Positions 27,341-37,603 are shown, counted from the stretch's first letter. The stretch is 64,000 nucleotides of DNA from Anaerophaga thermohalophila DSM 12881 (GCF_000191885.1 NZ_AEWI01000005.1:1-64000); one strand, 5' to 3'. Notes: a model not told the origin generated them from the sequence alone. Program-made: numbers and translations.

Positions 27341-27973
27341 ATGAAAAAATTAAAGGAAATAATTGCCGGTCAATTGTTGCAAATAAAAGCAATTAAACTG
27401 CAACCTGCAAACCCTTTTACCTGGGCCTCGGGATGGATTTCTCCCATTTATTGTGACAATCGGAAGACTCTGTCCTATCCTGACATCCGAAATTTTATCA
27501 AGATTCAGTTTGCCCGCATTATCATGGAAAAGTGGCCCGAAGTGGATGTTATTGCAGGCGTTGCAACCGGGGCTATTGCCCAGGGGGCGCTTGTGGCTGA
27601 TCTTTTGGGAAAACCTTTTGTATACGTTCGTTCAAGTCCTAAAGGTCATGGGTTGGAGAATTTGATTGAGGGAGACCTGAAGCCGGGGCAGAAAGTAGTG
27701 GTTATTGAAGACCTGATTTCAACCGGAGGAAGCAGTCTTAAAGCTGTAGAGGCATTGCGAAATAACGGTGCCGATGTGCTGGGAATGCTTGCCATCTTTA
27801 CTTACGGGTTCCAGGTAGCAGAGGATAATTTTGCCGCCGCCGGGGTTGAATATAAAACGCTTAGCAATTATGAGGTGTTGATAAAGGTAGCGGTCGAAAG
27901 CGGATACATTTCTGCTGACGATTTGAATGCTTTGACCGACTGGAGAGAGAATCCGGAAAACTGGAGAAAATAA
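27341..27973 (+). CDS. pyrE: Orotate phosphoribosyltransferase
   Basis: 210 aa from the ATG at 27341; the frame is open further upstream but that part lies over the Nudix gene. It makes OMP from orotate and PRPP in pyrimidine synthesis. The PRPP-binding motif VVVIEDLISTGGSS (about 126-139) and the substrate loop VRSSPKGHGLENLIEG are present. The next gene starts 2 nt after its stop. Confidence 0.95.
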   Translation: MKKLKEIIAGQLLQIKAIKLQPANPFTWASGWISPIYCDNRKTLSYPDIRNFIKIQFARIIMEKWPEVDVIAGVATGAIAQGALVADLLGKPFVYVRSSPKGHGLENLIEGDLKPGQKVVVIEDLISTGGSSLKAVEALRNNGADVLGMLAIFTYGFQVAEDNFAAAGVEYKTLSNYEVLIKVAVESGYISADDLNALTDWRENPENWRK

Positions 27974-27975
27974 TT

Positions 27976-28377
27976 ATGACAAGATTTGAAAGTGATATAA
28001 AGACAGTTCCGCATTCTGCATCGAAGGTTTACGAAGTACTTTCCAATTTTGACAATTTTGAATCGCTACTTCCTTCGGATAAAATTCAGAACTGGGAAAG
28101 TTTTGGTGACAGATGCCGTTTCGAAGTAACGGGTATTGGACAGATCGGACTAAAGATTGTTGATAAGGAACCTGAAAAGACTATAAAATACACTGCCGAC
28201 GGCACTGTTCCGTTCAATTTCTTTCTTTGGGTTCAATTGAAACATGCTGAAGCCTCCAGCAAAGTTAAAGTAACTCTGGATGCCGATCTTAACCCGATGA
28301 TAAAAATGGTTGCCAAAGGACCTTTGGAGAAGTTTGTCGGCTTGCTTGCCGATGCCATTGCATCTCATTCGTATTAA
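27976..28377 (+). CDS. SRPBCC (START-like) family protein
   Basis: 133 aa. It begins FESDIKTVPHSASKVYEVLSNFDNFESLLP, the usual first strand and helices of the polyketide-cyclase/START-like fold, and ends with a long C-terminal helix (PLEKFVGLLADAIA). Such proteins hold small hydrophobic ligands. It is 2 nt after pyrE and probably co-transcribed, but a role in pyrimidine synthesis is not implied. Its stop overlaps birA convergently by 4 nt. Confidence 0.75.
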   Translation: MTRFESDIKTVPHSASKVYEVLSNFDNFESLLPSDKIQNWESFGDRCRFEVTGIGQIGLKIVDKEPEKTIKYTADGTVPFNFFLWVQLKHAEASSKVKVTLDADLNPMIKMVAKGPLEKFVGLLADAIASHSY

Positions 28378-29114
28378 AAAACAAATTCCACCTCTTTAAA
28401 GGCGTACTTTGCAGTGATACCGTCGGTACGAGTCAGAAAAATATGTCCGGCATGTCCGATACCTGAAATACTGGCCAAAAACTCCCCGTGGCTGTCACGG
28501 TATTTGTGAAACCCCGATCGCCGGTAAAGATGAGACAGATAACTCTTCTCAATTTCCCTGGTTTTGTTTTCCGTAAGTTTTTGGTAGGATGAAGTCAGTG
28601 ACTGGTAAACCTGATGAAACAGGGTTTGTAAATTCATATTATATCCTGTTATCATTTTCATCGATATGGGATTGGGGATGTTTTCCGGAAAGGAAGTTTG
28701 ATTAATATTGATGCCGATGCCTGCAATTGTTTGACTGATAGAGCTTCCCTGTAAAGCGTTTTCAATAAGAATGCCACCGAGTTTTTGATCGTTGTAGTAT
28801 ATATCATTTGGCCATTTGATTTCTACCGGCCGGATGTACTTTTCAAGTGAGGTGACAATGGCCACGGCAACAGTTTTGGAGATGATAAACTGAGATGAGG
28901 CCGGAACCATTTCCGGGAAAAAAACGATTGAGAAGGTGAGATTTTTCCCTGGTTCCGCTTCCCATGTATTTCCTGGTTGTCCGCGTCCTGCCGTCTGCCG
29001 GTTGGTAATTACGACCGAACATTCAGGCAGATTTTGCTGTTTCAGTAATTCTTTCAAATGCAGACTGGTCGATGAGGTGCTTTCGGGCTGGATGATTTCA
29101 GGTATTGAATCCAT
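28374..29114 (-). CDS. birA: Biotin--[acetyl-CoA-carboxylase] ligase
   Basis: 246 aa, the short form without a DNA-binding domain, so it is an enzyme only. It attaches biotin to carboxylase carrier proteins. The adenylate-binding motif is TAGRGQPGNTW (about 45-55), with the second Arg of the usual GRGRxG replaced by Gln. IKWPNDIYYNDQKLGGILIE is the catalytic lysine region. The C-terminal SH3-like part is present. It diverges from rsfS. Confidence 0.92.
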   Translation of the reverse strand: MDSIPEIIQPESTSSTSLHLKELLKQQNLPECSVVITNRQTAGRGQPGNTWEAEPGKNLTFSIVFFPEMVPASSQFIISKTVAVAIVTSLEKYIRPVEIKWPNDIYYNDQKLGGILIENALQGSSISQTIAGIGININQTSFPENIPNPISMKMITGYNMNLQTLFHQVYQSLTSSYQKLTENKTREIEKSYLSHLYRRSGFHKYRDSHGEFLASISGIGHAGHIFLTRTDGITAKYAFKEVEFVF

Positions 29115-29194
29115 GAGTCAAAATATTAAGCGCCAATTTGTCATAGTAATGGACACAGAAGTTACAAAAATAGGCATTTGTCCTTTTAAAATGT

Positions 29195-29202
29195 TATCTT
29201 TG
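29195..29202 (+). promoter_or_regulatory. Candidate promoter for rsfS-ftsH
   Basis: TATCTTTG, about 168 nt before the rsfS start. A TTTG upstream is at a short 14-nt spacing. Confidence 0.35.
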
Positions 29203-29369
29203 AAGGCAAATTTAATTGTGGCATTGTTTTTTCAATAGTTCATGAAGATTTTATATTTTCAGAACAGGGAGGTAAGTGATTTTTTTATGAAAAGAATTTT
29301 TTGATACAAGGCAATTCCTTGTTAGCCTTGTAACAACAGTATGTTAAGAATTAAAAAAATGTATAGTGA

Positions 29370-29750
29370 ATGACAGAAAATTATTCTGATGTTGTTGCAT
29401 CCGAAGAGCTCGTAAAAGCGGTTGTAGAAGGAATTCAGGAGAAGAAAGGGATTAATATTACCGTTCTCGATCTTCGGAACATTGAAAATATGATTGCAGA
29501 GTATTTCGTGATTTGTGAAGGAGAGAGTAATGTCCATGTTGATGCCGTTTCGGAATCCATTGAGGAGATTGTCAGAAGAGATTCCGGTGAGAAACCGTTT
29601 CATATTGAGGGGAAGCAGAATGCAGAGTGGATATTACTGGATTATCTGAATGTTGTTGTCCATGTTTTCCAGAAACAGGTGAGACGTTATTATAGTCTGG
29701 AAGAGTTGTGGGCCGACGCTTTGAGAACAGATGTTGAAAATGTATTTTAA
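29370..29750 (+). CDS. rsfS: Ribosomal silencing factor RsfS (Iojap family)
   Basis: 126 aa. It binds L14 on the free large subunit and blocks subunit joining when nutrients run low. Conserved stretches are VLDLRNIENMIAEYFVICEGES, KPFHIEG, EWILLDYLNVVVHVF and the YYSLEELW end. It heads a transcription unit with ftsH (24 nt away), the LUD gene and probably cdsA, a common Bacteroidota arrangement. Confidence 0.95.
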   Translation: MTENYSDVVASEELVKAVVEGIQEKKGINITVLDLRNIENMIAEYFVICEGESNVHVDAVSESIEEIVRRDSGEKPFHIEGKQNAEWILLDYLNVVVHVFQKQVRRYYSLEELWADALRTDVENVF

Positions 29751-29774
29751 ATCGATTTTTTCTTTATCAATTAT

Positions 29775-31940
29775 ATGACTGAAAACGAACAAAAGAGACA
29801 AAATGGTCGGTCGCAAGACCATGGGAAACAAAAAAATAACGAGAAGGATACCAAACGGCCATTAAGTAGTCAGGAATCGGGCACAGATGGAGGAGACAAA
29901 CCACAGGGTCCCAAAATGCCAAAGTTTAATGCTTACTGGATATACGCGCTTATTCTTATTGCCCTGATTATTGTGAGCACTTTTAACCTTGGACAGGGGC
30001 CGCAAAATTTATCCTACAGTATGTTCGAGGATCAGCTCCTGCCGAGTGGTGATATAGAGAAGATTGTTGTTGTGACAAATGAAGGAACGGCTGAAGTCAC
30101 CCTCCGGGAAGATGCGATAGATAAACATGGTGACTTGTTTAAGAATGGGTATACTCCAACGAGGATAGGGCCTCATTTTGCCGTTAAAATTCCTACAATC
30201 GACCGTTTTGAAGAGGCTCGAAAAGCTGCCGAAGATGAAAATAATATAAAAATTCCCGTTGAGTACGAAGAGCGCATCAACTTTTTCCGTGATTTTATAG
30301 GGATGGTATGGCCCCTGTTGCTGTTGATTGTCATTTGGATATTTATTTTTCGGCGTATGAGCTCGCAGTCAGGTGGAAGCGGGGCAGGAAATATATTCAA
30401 CGTCGGGAAATCCAAGGCCCGTATGTTTGATCGTGAATCGAACATCAAGGTTAACTTTGATGACGTAGCCGGATTGGCAGAAGCTAAGCAGGAAGTAGAA
30501 GAAATTGTTGAGTTCCTGAAGAAGCCGGAAAAGTTCACCGAGCTTGGAGGTAAAATTCCCAAAGGCGCTTTGCTGATAGGCCCTCCCGGAACAGGGAAAA
30601 CACTTCTTGCCAAAGCCGTTGCAGGTGAGGCAAATGTTCCGTTTTTCAGTATGTCGGGATCCGATTTTGTAGAGATGTTTGTAGGGGTGGGCGCTTCACG
30701 TGTTCGCGATTTGTTCAGAAAGGCCAAAGAGAAGGCGCCCTGTATTGTTTTTATTGATGAGATTGATGCAATAGGACGGGCACGTGGGAAAAATGCCGGA
30801 TTCAGCAGTAACGATGAGCGTGAGAATACCCTCAACCAGTTACTGACCGAAATGGACGGTTTTGCTTCCAACAGTGGCGTCATTATTCTTGCAGCGACCA
30901 ACCGGGCTGATGTACTGGACCGCGCCTTAATGCGTGCCGGACGGTTTGACCGCCAGATTGCAGTGGAATTGCCCGACATGAACGAAAGGAAAGATATATT
31001 TAAAGTCCATTTGCGACCATTGCGACTTAAAGATGACGTAGATCCTGATTTTCTTGCCAAACAGACGCCCGGATTCTCCGGGGCCGATATAGCCAATGTA
31101 TGTAACGAAGCCGCACTGATTGCAGCCCGCCGTAGTAAAAAACTGATCGAAAAGGACGATTTCCTCGATGCGGTCGATCGTATCGTCGGTGGACTCGAGA
31201 AGAAGAACAAAATCATCAGCAAGGATGAAAAGCGCAGGATTGCCTTTCATGAGGCAGGTCATGCCGTTATCAGCTGGCTGCTCGAACATGCACATCCTTT
31301 GGTTAAAGTGACCATTGTGCCTCGCGGAAAAGCTCTTGGCGCTGCCTGGTATCTCCCGGAGGAGAGACAATTGACAACCTCTGATCAGATGCTTGATGAA
31401 ATGTGTTCGGCTCTGGGGGGACGAGCGGCCGAAGAGTTAATCTTCAACCGCATTTCCACAGGTGCGCTTAACGACCTCGAAAAAGTGACACGTCAGGCCT
31501 ATGCCATGGTCAGCTATTTCGGTATGAGTCCTAAACTCGGTAATCTCAGCTATTTTGATTCTACCGGTCAGAATGAATATAGTTTCCAAAAACCTTATAG
31601 CGAAAAAACAGCTGAATTAATTGACCGCGAAGCTTCGAATATAGTGGAAGAGCAGTATGCACGTGCAAAGAAAATACTCACGGAAAATAAAGATAAACAC
31701 GCCTACCTGGCTGAACTTTTATTGGAGCGTGAAGTGATTTTCAGCGAAGACCTTGAAAAGATTTTCGGGAAACGTAAGGGACCGGAGCATGTTATTTCTC
31801 CTAACCCCAATGGCAAGAGGGATGATAAGGATGAGAAAAAGTCATCCGGTAATGAAAACAAATCGAACCCTGAGAGCACGGATAAAAAAGAAAACAGCGA
31901 AGCGAAGTCTGCTAATGATGAAACAGCCGGAAAAGAATAG
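29775..31940 (+). CDS. ftsH: ATP-dependent zinc metalloprotease FtsH
   Basis: 721 aa. A hydrophilic N-terminal extension (1-50) is followed by the first membrane helix (about 56-75), a periplasmic region and the second helix (about 175-192). The AAA+ domain has Walker A GPPGTGKT, Walker [12 protein letters not shown] and [23 protein letters not shown]. The zinc motif HEAGH is at about 491-495. A Lys/Glu/Asn-rich low-complexity tail follows residue 675. It degrades membrane and short-lived cytosolic proteins. The LUD gene starts within its last codons. Confidence 0.97.
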   Translation: MTENEQKRQNGRSQDHGKQKNNEKDTKRPLSSQESGTDGGDKPQGPKMPKFNAYWIYALILIALIIVSTFNLGQGPQNLSYSMFEDQLLPSGDIEKIVVVTNEGTAEVTLREDAIDKHGDLFKNGYTPTRIGPHFAVKIPTIDRFEEARKAAEDENNIKIPVEYEERINFFRDFIGMVWPLLLLIVIWIFIFRRMSSQSGGSGAGNIFNVGKSKARMFDRESNIKVNFDDVAGLAEAKQEVEEIVEFLKKPEKFTELGGKIPKGALLIGPPGTGKTLLAKAVAGEANVPFFSMSGSDFVEMFVGVGASRVRDLFRKAKEKAPCIVFIDEIDAIGRARGKNAGFSSNDERENTLNQLLTEMDGFASNSGVIILAATNRADVLDRALMRAGRFDRQIAVELPDMNERKDIFKVHLRPLRLKDDVDPDFLAKQTPGFSGADIANVCNEAALIAARRSKKLIEKDDFLDAVDRIVGGLEKKNKIISKDEKRRIAFHEAGHAVISWLLEHAHPLVKVTIVPRGKALGAAWYLPEERQLTTSDQMLDEMCSALGGRAAEELIFNRISTGALNDLEKVTRQAYAMVSYFGMSPKLGNLSYFDSTGQNEYSFQKPYSEKTAELIDREASNIVEEQYARAKKILTENKDKHAYLAELLLEREVIFSEDLEKIFGKRKGPEHVISPNPNGKRDDKDEKKSSGNENKSNPESTDKKENSEAKSANDETAGKE

Positions 31941-32559
31941 TGATTCACGTAAGATCATCCTCTCAAAATTACGCGGAAGTGTTTCACGAGCCTGGGAACA
32001 GAACTGGCCCGATGAAGTTCCGGAGGGCGATGTTTTTCCCCGGATAACGAATCTGTTAAATGCTTTTAAAGAAGAGCTGGAAGGGCTTGGCGGGGAGGTG
32101 TTTGTTGAGAAGAGCGAAGCTGAAGCACTCGTCAGATTGCAAAAACTTGCCAGCCATAGGAACTGGGGGCCTGTTGCGGTAGTAAACCGGGCATTAAAAG
32201 AGAAATGCTTGAAAAACAATATAGAGGTCACTGATTTTGACCCCGAAACAGGTGTTTTTGAAGCCGGATTGACCGGTTGCGAAGCCTTAATTGCGCTGAC
32301 AGGCAGTGTTATGGTGAGCAGCAATGGTTCCGGACGAAAAATGAATGTTTTCCCACCGGTTCATGTGGTTTTGGCACATAGCGATCAGGTTGTGGAATCT
32401 ATAAAGGATGGGTTTAAAAAAATTGAGGAAAAGTATGACCATCTGCCTTCTCAAATATCTTTGATTTCGGGCCCCAGTCGTACGGCCGATATTGAAAAGA
32501 CGCTTGTCATGGGTGCACACGGGCCGCGTGAATTGATCGTTTTGGTTCAGGAGGAATAG
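31915..32559 (+). CDS. LUD-domain (LutC/YkgG family) protein
   Basis: 214 aa from ATG 31915 (31918 is equally possible), overlapping the ftsH end by 26 nt in another frame. Family hallmarks are the C-terminal GPSRTADIEKTLVMGAHGPREL and the central TGCEALIALTGSVMVSS. LutC acts with LutA and LutB in lactate oxidation, but those partners are absent here. The fixed position after ftsH in this phylum suggests a separate role that I cannot name. Confidence 0.88.
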   Translation: MMKQPEKNSDSRKIILSKLRGSVSRAWEQNWPDEVPEGDVFPRITNLLNAFKEELEGLGGEVFVEKSEAEALVRLQKLASHRNWGPVAVVNRALKEKCLKNNIEVTDFDPETGVFEAGLTGCEALIALTGSVMVSSNGSGRKMNVFPPVHVVLAHSDQVVESIKDGFKKIEEKYDHLPSQISLISGPSRTADIEKTLVMGAHGPRELIVLVQEE

Positions 32560-32587
32560 GGGTGTTCAAATTACATCACTATATTGT

Positions 32588-32730
32588 TGAGTACAGTCTG
32601 AAAAATATCTTTGTTGCCAAACTCGTTGTTGTTTTAAATTTTTGCTTATTCATTAACAATAAGTTAACTCCGGTACAAAAATTTAAAATGCCTCGATTTT
32701 GACAAAAAAATGCTTTTTATACTGCACTCA
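32588..32730 (-). repeat. Family A MITE-like element, copy 3
   Basis: 143 bp, flanked on both sides by TTGT (possible target duplication). It lies between the LUD gene and cdsA, in the opposite orientation to the local transcription, unlike the other intact copies. Confidence 0.82.
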
Positions 32731-32784
32731 TTGTTTTTCCGATAAAATTCAGAATAATTTTTAAGAGATGATAACCCCCGAAGT

Positions 32785-33591
32785 ATGAGTAATTTTTGGC
32801 AACGTACCATAACGGGTCTTTTTTTTGTTGTAGCAATAGTTATTGGATTGTGGTGGCATCCGCTGGCCTACATGGCTATTTTCGCGCTTGTTGTATTGCT
32901 TGGGATGTATGAATTTATTCGCATGCTTCGGGGACTGGATGTGAAGATTCGTTGGTTTTGGGCTTTTTTAATAGGTTTGTTTCTTTACGTTGGTTCATTT
33001 TTCTTTTTTTATGCTCAGGTACCGGCCCGCTGGCTGGTTGTGATTGTTCCCATGGTAGGTGGAGTGTTCCTTTCAGAACTTTATTTCAGAAACAAGAATT
33101 CGCTTTTGAATATTGCAACGACACTTATTACTCCGCTGTACGTGGCCCTTCCTTTGGCTTTTTTGCATCATCTTGCTTTTTATGGCGGTGAGTACGGCTA
33201 TCATTTGTTAATGGGATTTTTCCTGATGGTCTGGGCAAATGATTCCGGAGCTTATGTGATAGGTTCTCTTTTGGGGAGACATAAGTTGTTTCCCAGTGTT
33301 TCGCCGGCTAAAAGTTGGGAAGGAGCTGTTGGGGGATTTGTTTTTACGATTGTAGCAGGATATTTCAGTTATTATGTGTTTGGTATATTGAAACTAATTG
33401 ATTGGATAGTCATAAGCAGCCTCATTGCAGTTTTGGGAACTTATGGCGATCTTATTGAGTCTATGCTGAAGCGAAGCGTTAATATTAAAGACTCCGGGAA
33501 TGTCTTCCCCGGACACGGTGGAGTGCTCGACCGGTTTGACGGTGTTTTTTTCTCGGCTCCGGCTGTAAGTTGTTATCTTTTGTTTTGTTAA
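32785..33591 (+). CDS. cdsA: Phosphatidate cytidylyltransferase
   Basis: 268 aa with about eight membrane segments. It makes CDP-diacylglycerol from phosphatidate and CTP at the inner membrane. The CDP-diglyceride synthetase signature is intact near the C-terminus: SMLKRSVNIKDSGNVFPGHG followed by GVLDRFD (about 230-256). It is followed by psd, so two phospholipid steps sit together, separated by a family D repeat. Confidence 0.94.
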   Translation: MSNFWQRTITGLFFVVAIVIGLWWHPLAYMAIFALVVLLGMYEFIRMLRGLDVKIRWFWAFLIGLFLYVGSFFFFYAQVPARWLVVIVPMVGGVFLSELYFRNKNSLLNIATTLITPLYVALPLAFLHHLAFYGGEYGYHLLMGFFLMVWANDSGAYVIGSLLGRHKLFPSVSPAKSWEGAVGGFVFTIVAGYFSYYVFGILKLIDWIVISSLIAVLGTYGDLIESMLKRSVNIKDSGNVFPGHGGVLDRFDGVFFSAPAVSCYLLFC

Positions 33592-33607
33592 ATTTGCACG
33601 TTTTTTT

Positions 33608-33722
33608 AATTAGTGTCTGTCTAAAAAGTCGGGGAAGTATCTTTGTAACAATGTGTCTGTTCAGAAAGTACCGGTTGCAGGGCATAACGAAGCAAGTGGT
33701 ATTTTATGGAGCGACACGAATA
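33608..33722 (+). repeat. Family D element, short form
   Basis: 115 bp with AATTAGTGTCTGTCTAAAAAG and GCGACACGAATAA ends. It lacks the internal GCCGCCCAAAAT hairpin of the 171-bp copy. It lies between cdsA and psd; an upstream ATG at 33653 in the psd frame lies inside it and is unlikely to be the true start. Confidence 0.78.
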
Positions 33723-33733
33723 AGGTTATCATT

Positions 33734-34393
33734 ATGAGAGTGCACAAAGAAGGTTATGCAACGTTGTTTGTAGTTTTTTTAATTTTGGCCGGGATCAATA
33801 CCGGAATCTATTTCTTAGTGGCTTCGCCTGCCCCGGTTCTGGAATGGACCGTTATTATTTCTATCATATTATTCTTTTATTTTGCAGCCTTTTTTCGCAG
33901 CCCGAAACGGAGCGTCTTTCTGCAGGACAAAGCCATAGTTGCACCGGCTGACGGGAAAATTGTTGTGGTTGAAGAAACTGAAGAGAATGAATTTCTTAAA
34001 GAGAAGTGTGTTCAGGTTTCGGTTTTTATGTCCATATTCAATGTCCATATCAACTGGTTTCCTGTTTCAGGGATTGTCCGTTATGTAAAACATCAGCCGG
34101 GCAGGTTTCAGGCGGCTTATCTGCCTAAGGCATCGTCTGAAAATGAACGTACAACGGTTGCTTTGGAAACTCCCGGCGGCTCACAGGTTGTTGTGCGACA
34201 GATTGCCGGCGCACTTGCCCGAAGGATAGTTTGTTACGCAGAAGAGGGTGAAAAGGTGAGACAGGGACGACAACTCGGATTTATTAAGTTTGGCTCAAGA
34301 GTAGATGTTTTTCTGCCGGTTGGAAGTCGCATCGATGTGCAGCCGGGGCAAAAGGTAAAAGGACGGCAAACCATTATCGGGTGGCTCGAATAG
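33734..34393 (+). CDS. psd: Phosphatidylserine decarboxylase proenzyme
   Basis: 219 aa from ATG 33734. It converts phosphatidylserine to phosphatidylethanolamine. Two N-terminal membrane helices (about 8-28 and 33-50) precede the decarboxylase domain with VAPADGKIVVVEE and FMSIFNVHINWFPVSG. The self-cleavage site producing the pyruvoyl group is the FGS in GFIKFGSRVDVFLP, the short PSD-A type. pssA is often next in related genomes but is not found here; the following gene is convergent. Confidence 0.92.
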   Translation: MRVHKEGYATLFVVFLILAGINTGIYFLVASPAPVLEWTVIISIILFFYFAAFFRSPKRSVFLQDKAIVAPADGKIVVVEETEENEFLKEKCVQVSVFMSIFNVHINWFPVSGIVRYVKHQPGRFQAAYLPKASSENERTTVALETPGGSQVVVRQIAGALARRIVCYAEEGEKVRQGRQLGFIKFGSRVDVFLPVGSRIDVQPGQKVKGRQTIIGWLE

Positions 34394-34411
34394 GTTGAAA
34401 AAAATCGGTAC

Positions 34412-37400
34412 TTACTGAAGTCTGATGCCCATAAATATTACATCATCAACCTGTTCCAGGTCTCCTTTCCAACTGTAGAAATGTTCTTTAACAGCATTAT
34501 ATTGCTGATCCATAGGTAAGTGATGGATTTCTTCCAGCATGGTTTTTATGCCCACTTTCATGAATTTTTTCTCTTTGGGTCCGCCAAACTGATCGGAGAA
34601 ACCATCTGAGAAAAGATAAACGGAGTCGCCGGGCTTGCATTGATATTCAATGTTTACAAAAGGCGTATCATCATCGACAAGTGAATCCCCTATACTTCGA
34701 CGATTTCCTTTATAGATGGTAAGCGCATTGTTCAGATATAAATAAACTGGTCTTTTTGCAGAAGCGACCCTTACTTTATTGGAGTCTGTTTCAATTTCAA
34801 TAACGGAAATATCCATCCCGTCGCGTGTGTTTTCTTTATTCTTGCTGTTCTGAAGTAATATTTTTATTTCCAGATCAAGGCGCTGAAGAAGATCGGCCGG
34901 AGAATTGACATCCTGACGTTTTACAATATCATTGAGCAAAGTACTGCCTATCATCGACATAAAAGCTCCCGGAACTCCGTGACCGGTACAATCGGCACAA
35001 CTGATAATAAAGTGGTTTTTGGTTTTGTAGAACCAATAAAAATCACCGCTGACAATGTCACGGGGTGCAAAGAAAACAAAGGACTCGGGGTAATATGATT
35101 TTAAGACATTAAGAGGGGGTAAGATTGATGATTGAATGGTTTTGGCATAGTTTATACTGTCGGTAATGTCGCGGTTTTTCCTTTCAATTTCAGCCTTTTG
35201 CTCTCTGAGCTGGATCGTTTGAAGATCAACGGCTTTTTGTAACTGTTCTTTCTGGCGTTTTAATTTTCTTTCCCGGGAGACTATTATCAGATATACCGCA
35301 TAGATGATAATAGCGGTAAGTGCCAGGTAGAACCATGGTTTTTTCCAAAAAGGAGCAGCGATGGAAAACGCAATCGATACAGGGTCAGAGGGAACGCCAT
35401 CGGCATTAAAAGCGCGAACGCTGAGCGTATAGCTACCGCTTGGCAAAAAATCATATTCTCTGAAATTGGTAGTGCCCAGATTTATCCATTCATGGGTTTC
35501 TTCGTCTCCACTTCTTTGTAGTTGGTATTGATAAGTTACTTCTTTTGAGTTTTTAAAACTTATGCCGATGAAATTAAATCGGAACTGATAGCTTTTACGA
35601 TAAGGGTAAGGCAGTTCTATTTTCTCTCCCGGGCGGTAGCTTTCTCCGGATATCGATATGTTGGTGAAATTCAGAGAAGGCGGTATGGGGTTTTTATCAT
35701 GCTTTTCGGGGAAGTAATGGACTGCTCCGCGGGCAGAAGCAAGCCAGAGCGTTTTGTCGGTATCTTTTTTTATTTGATAAAAATCCGATCCCATGTCCTG
35801 TTCGTGGTCGTATATTTCAATTTCGCCGGTTTTGGTGTCAATCATGCTCAGCCCGGGATGATGAGCAATCCAGAGCCGGTCGCGGTTGTCGACAGAAATG
35901 CTGTAACAAAAATTTTTAGCCAGGCCGTTGTTGATATTGAAAGTCTGAATGGAATCTTGTTTGTATTTTAATACTCCCCGACCGTGAGTGGCCAGCCATA
36001 TACTGTTGTCTGATGTTTGAACCATATCATACACATCAACAGGCGCATCGGATATTTTGTGCATTTCAATACGGTTGTTTCTTAATTTGCAGATTCCGCT
36101 GTTTCTGGGGCCTATCCATACGTTACCTTCGTTGTCGGTATATACGAAATTTATATTATTGTGGGGAAGTCCCCGTTCGGTAGTTAGATGTTCCGTTTTT
36201 CCCGTCTTTGTATTGATGGAAAAAAATCCACCATAGGTTGCAAGATAAATCATGTCGCCTATTCCGGTAATGTCCCTGATCATTAAATCAGGAAGATTAC
36301 CGGAATAGTGTAATCGGGAAAATCTCATCTCTCCCGGTTTACGGTAATAAAGACCTTTGCTGCCGCTGGCAGCATAGAGCGTGCCGTCGGGCGCACGGTA
36401 CAATCCGGTAATTTCATCGTTGGGAATACCAAAAGAGGCGTCATAATATTCAAAGTCTATGAAACAGAAAGGATCTGTTTTGATCAGCCCTTTCTCCAGT
36501 CCCAGCCATAAGGTGCTGTCATGACGGCAGGTTGACAGGACTTTGTTTTGTTCAAAGCCAATGGTCTCCAGATTGTAAAACACGTGATATTCATTTGTCA
36601 GGAGAGAGGTGCCTCCGCCATAGGTGGCAAACCAGTAATTTGATTCGCGGTCACACAATATATCCCTGACATAGTTGTTGTTGAGTCCGTTTTCGGTAGA
36701 GAAGTTATAGGAGTTGGTGTACGCTTGTTTGTCAGGATCGAAAAAAAGTTTGATCACCCCGTTGCCCCACGTGGCCAAAAGGAGATTCCCGTTTGGCTCC
36801 TCTTCAATGTCTTTTATGTTTTCCCACTGGATATCGAATTTCAGGCAGAGACTGTTGTCTACAAGGTGACGACTTTCGTTTTGTGTGTCGGAATATAAAA
36901 AGAAGCCATTGTCTTCTGTTCCGATCCAGTAATCTCCAATAATTCCTTTTCTGGGAATGATGGAAGTAATATTGGTGGATGGAATTTGTGAAATCCGGGC
37001 TGCTGAAACAATGGTATCATTTTCCGAAAAATTAAGACGAAAAAGGCCTTCGGATGTGCCTGCCAAAGCTGTACCATTATTAATTCCTATGGAATAGAAC
37101 AGTTTATGAGCAAGTTTATCGTGTTTTAAAAGTTCATAATCAAGCGTACTTTTGTCGATTTTTATTAACCCTTCATTTTGACAGGCAATCAGGATGGTTT
37201 CATTATCAAGGTCGCTGATGCAGGTTACCGGGCTTTTTGTCTCGGGAATCCTGACCGGCCAAAACCGGTTGTTTTTATATATCGTGACGTCGCCGTTATT
37301 GTGTCCAATCCAAAGGTTTTCATCAGAAGAGATATGCAGCGACGAGATGAAATCGTCGGCAAGCGAGTCGGTGTGATTAAAATTTTTGAACTCGAGTCCG

Positions 37401-37603
37401 TTATACCTTACCAGTCCTTCTCCGGTTCCCATCCAGATATAACCGTTTTTGTCCTGTTCCAGCGCATAGACGAAATTTTGTGGCAATCCCACGTTGGAAT
37501 CGAAGATTTTAAATCTGAAAGATTGCCCCGATACATTACGTGTCAATAAGAGCAAAAATGCAATTGACATGAAGAATGCCAATTGTCGGGCCCGAAACTC
37601 CAT
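34412..37603 (-). CDS. Two-component-regulator-propeller sensor with SpoIIE (PP2C) phosphatase domain
   Basis: 1063 aa. A signal peptide (cleaved near VSGQS) precedes about a dozen propeller repeats of the form D(N/K)-x-G-x-(I/V)-W-(I/M)-G (about 30-640), e.g. DKNGYIWMGTGEGLVRYN. A Y_Y_Y domain follows (about 660-750), then one membrane helix (about 755-777) and a cytoplasmic coiled coil (780-830). The SpoIIE serine/threonine phosphatase has acidic metal ligands DIVSGDFYWF, ADCTGHGVPGAF and LFSDGFSDQFGG. It probably senses an extracellular or periplasmic cue and dephosphorylates a cytoplasmic partner such as an anti-anti-sigma factor, none of which is in the window. Last gene of a five-gene unit. 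Confidence 0.88.
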   Translation of the reverse strand: MEFRARQLAFFMSIAFLLLLTRNVSGQSFRFKIFDSNVGLPQNFVYALEQDKNGYIWMGTGEGLVRYNGLEFKNFNHTDSLADDFISSLHISSDENLWIGHNNGDVTIYKNNRFWPVRIPETKSPVTCISDLDNETILIACQNEGLIKIDKSTLDYELLKHDKLAHKLFYSIGINNGTALAGTSEGLFRLNFSENDTIVSAARISQIPSTNITSIIPRKGIIGDYWIGTEDNGFFLYSDTQNESRHLVDNSLCLKFDIQWENIKDIEEEPNGNLLLATWGNGVIKLFFDPDKQAYTNSYNFSTENGLNNNYVRDILCDRESNYWFATYGGGTSLLTNEYHVFYNLETIGFEQNKVLSTCRHDSTLWLGLEKGLIKTDPFCFIDFEYYDASFGIPNDEITGLYRAPDGTLYAASGSKGLYYRKPGEMRFSRLHYSGNLPDLMIRDITGIGDMIYLATYGGFFSINTKTGKTEHLTTERGLPHNNINFVYTDNEGNVWIGPRNSGICKLRNNRIEMHKISDAPVDVYDMVQTSDNSIWLATHGRGVLKYKQDSIQTFNINNGLAKNFCYSISVDNRDRLWIAHHPGLSMIDTKTGEIEIYDHEQDMGSDFYQIKKDTDKTLWLASARGAVHYFPEKHDKNPIPPSLNFTNISISGESYRPGEKIELPYPYRKSYQFRFNFIGISFKNSKEVTYQYQLQRSGDEETHEWINLGTTNFREYDFLPSGSYTLSVRAFNADGVPSDPVSIAFSIAAPFWKKPWFYLALTAIIIYAVYLIIVSRERKLKRQKEQLQKAVDLQTIQLREQKAEIERKNRDITDSINYAKTIQSSILPPLNVLKSYYPESFVFFAPRDIVSGDFYWFYKTKNHFIISCADCTGHGVPGAFMSMIGSTLLNDIVKRQDVNSPADLLQRLDLEIKILLQNSKNKENTRDGMDISVIEIETDSNKVRVASAKRPVYLYLNNALTIYKGNRRSIGDSLVDDDTPFVNIEYQCKPGDSVYLFSDGFSDQFGGPKEKKFMKVGIKTMLEEIHHLPMDQQYNAVKEHFYSWKGDLEQVDDVIFMGIRLQ

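Noticed and set aside
30173-31222. A 349-codon minus-strand open frame opposite ftsH
   Set aside because: It is the complement of highly conserved FtsH codons and is serine/alanine-rich as expected for a shadow frame.
31753-31914. Upstream extension of the LUD-domain gene
   Set aside because: This frame runs inside the 3' end of ftsH, whose low-complexity lysine-rich coding explains the open frame.
33653-33733. A longer start for psd
   Set aside because: The extra codons lie in a family D repeat; the ATG at 33734 starts a normal PSD-type membrane segment.
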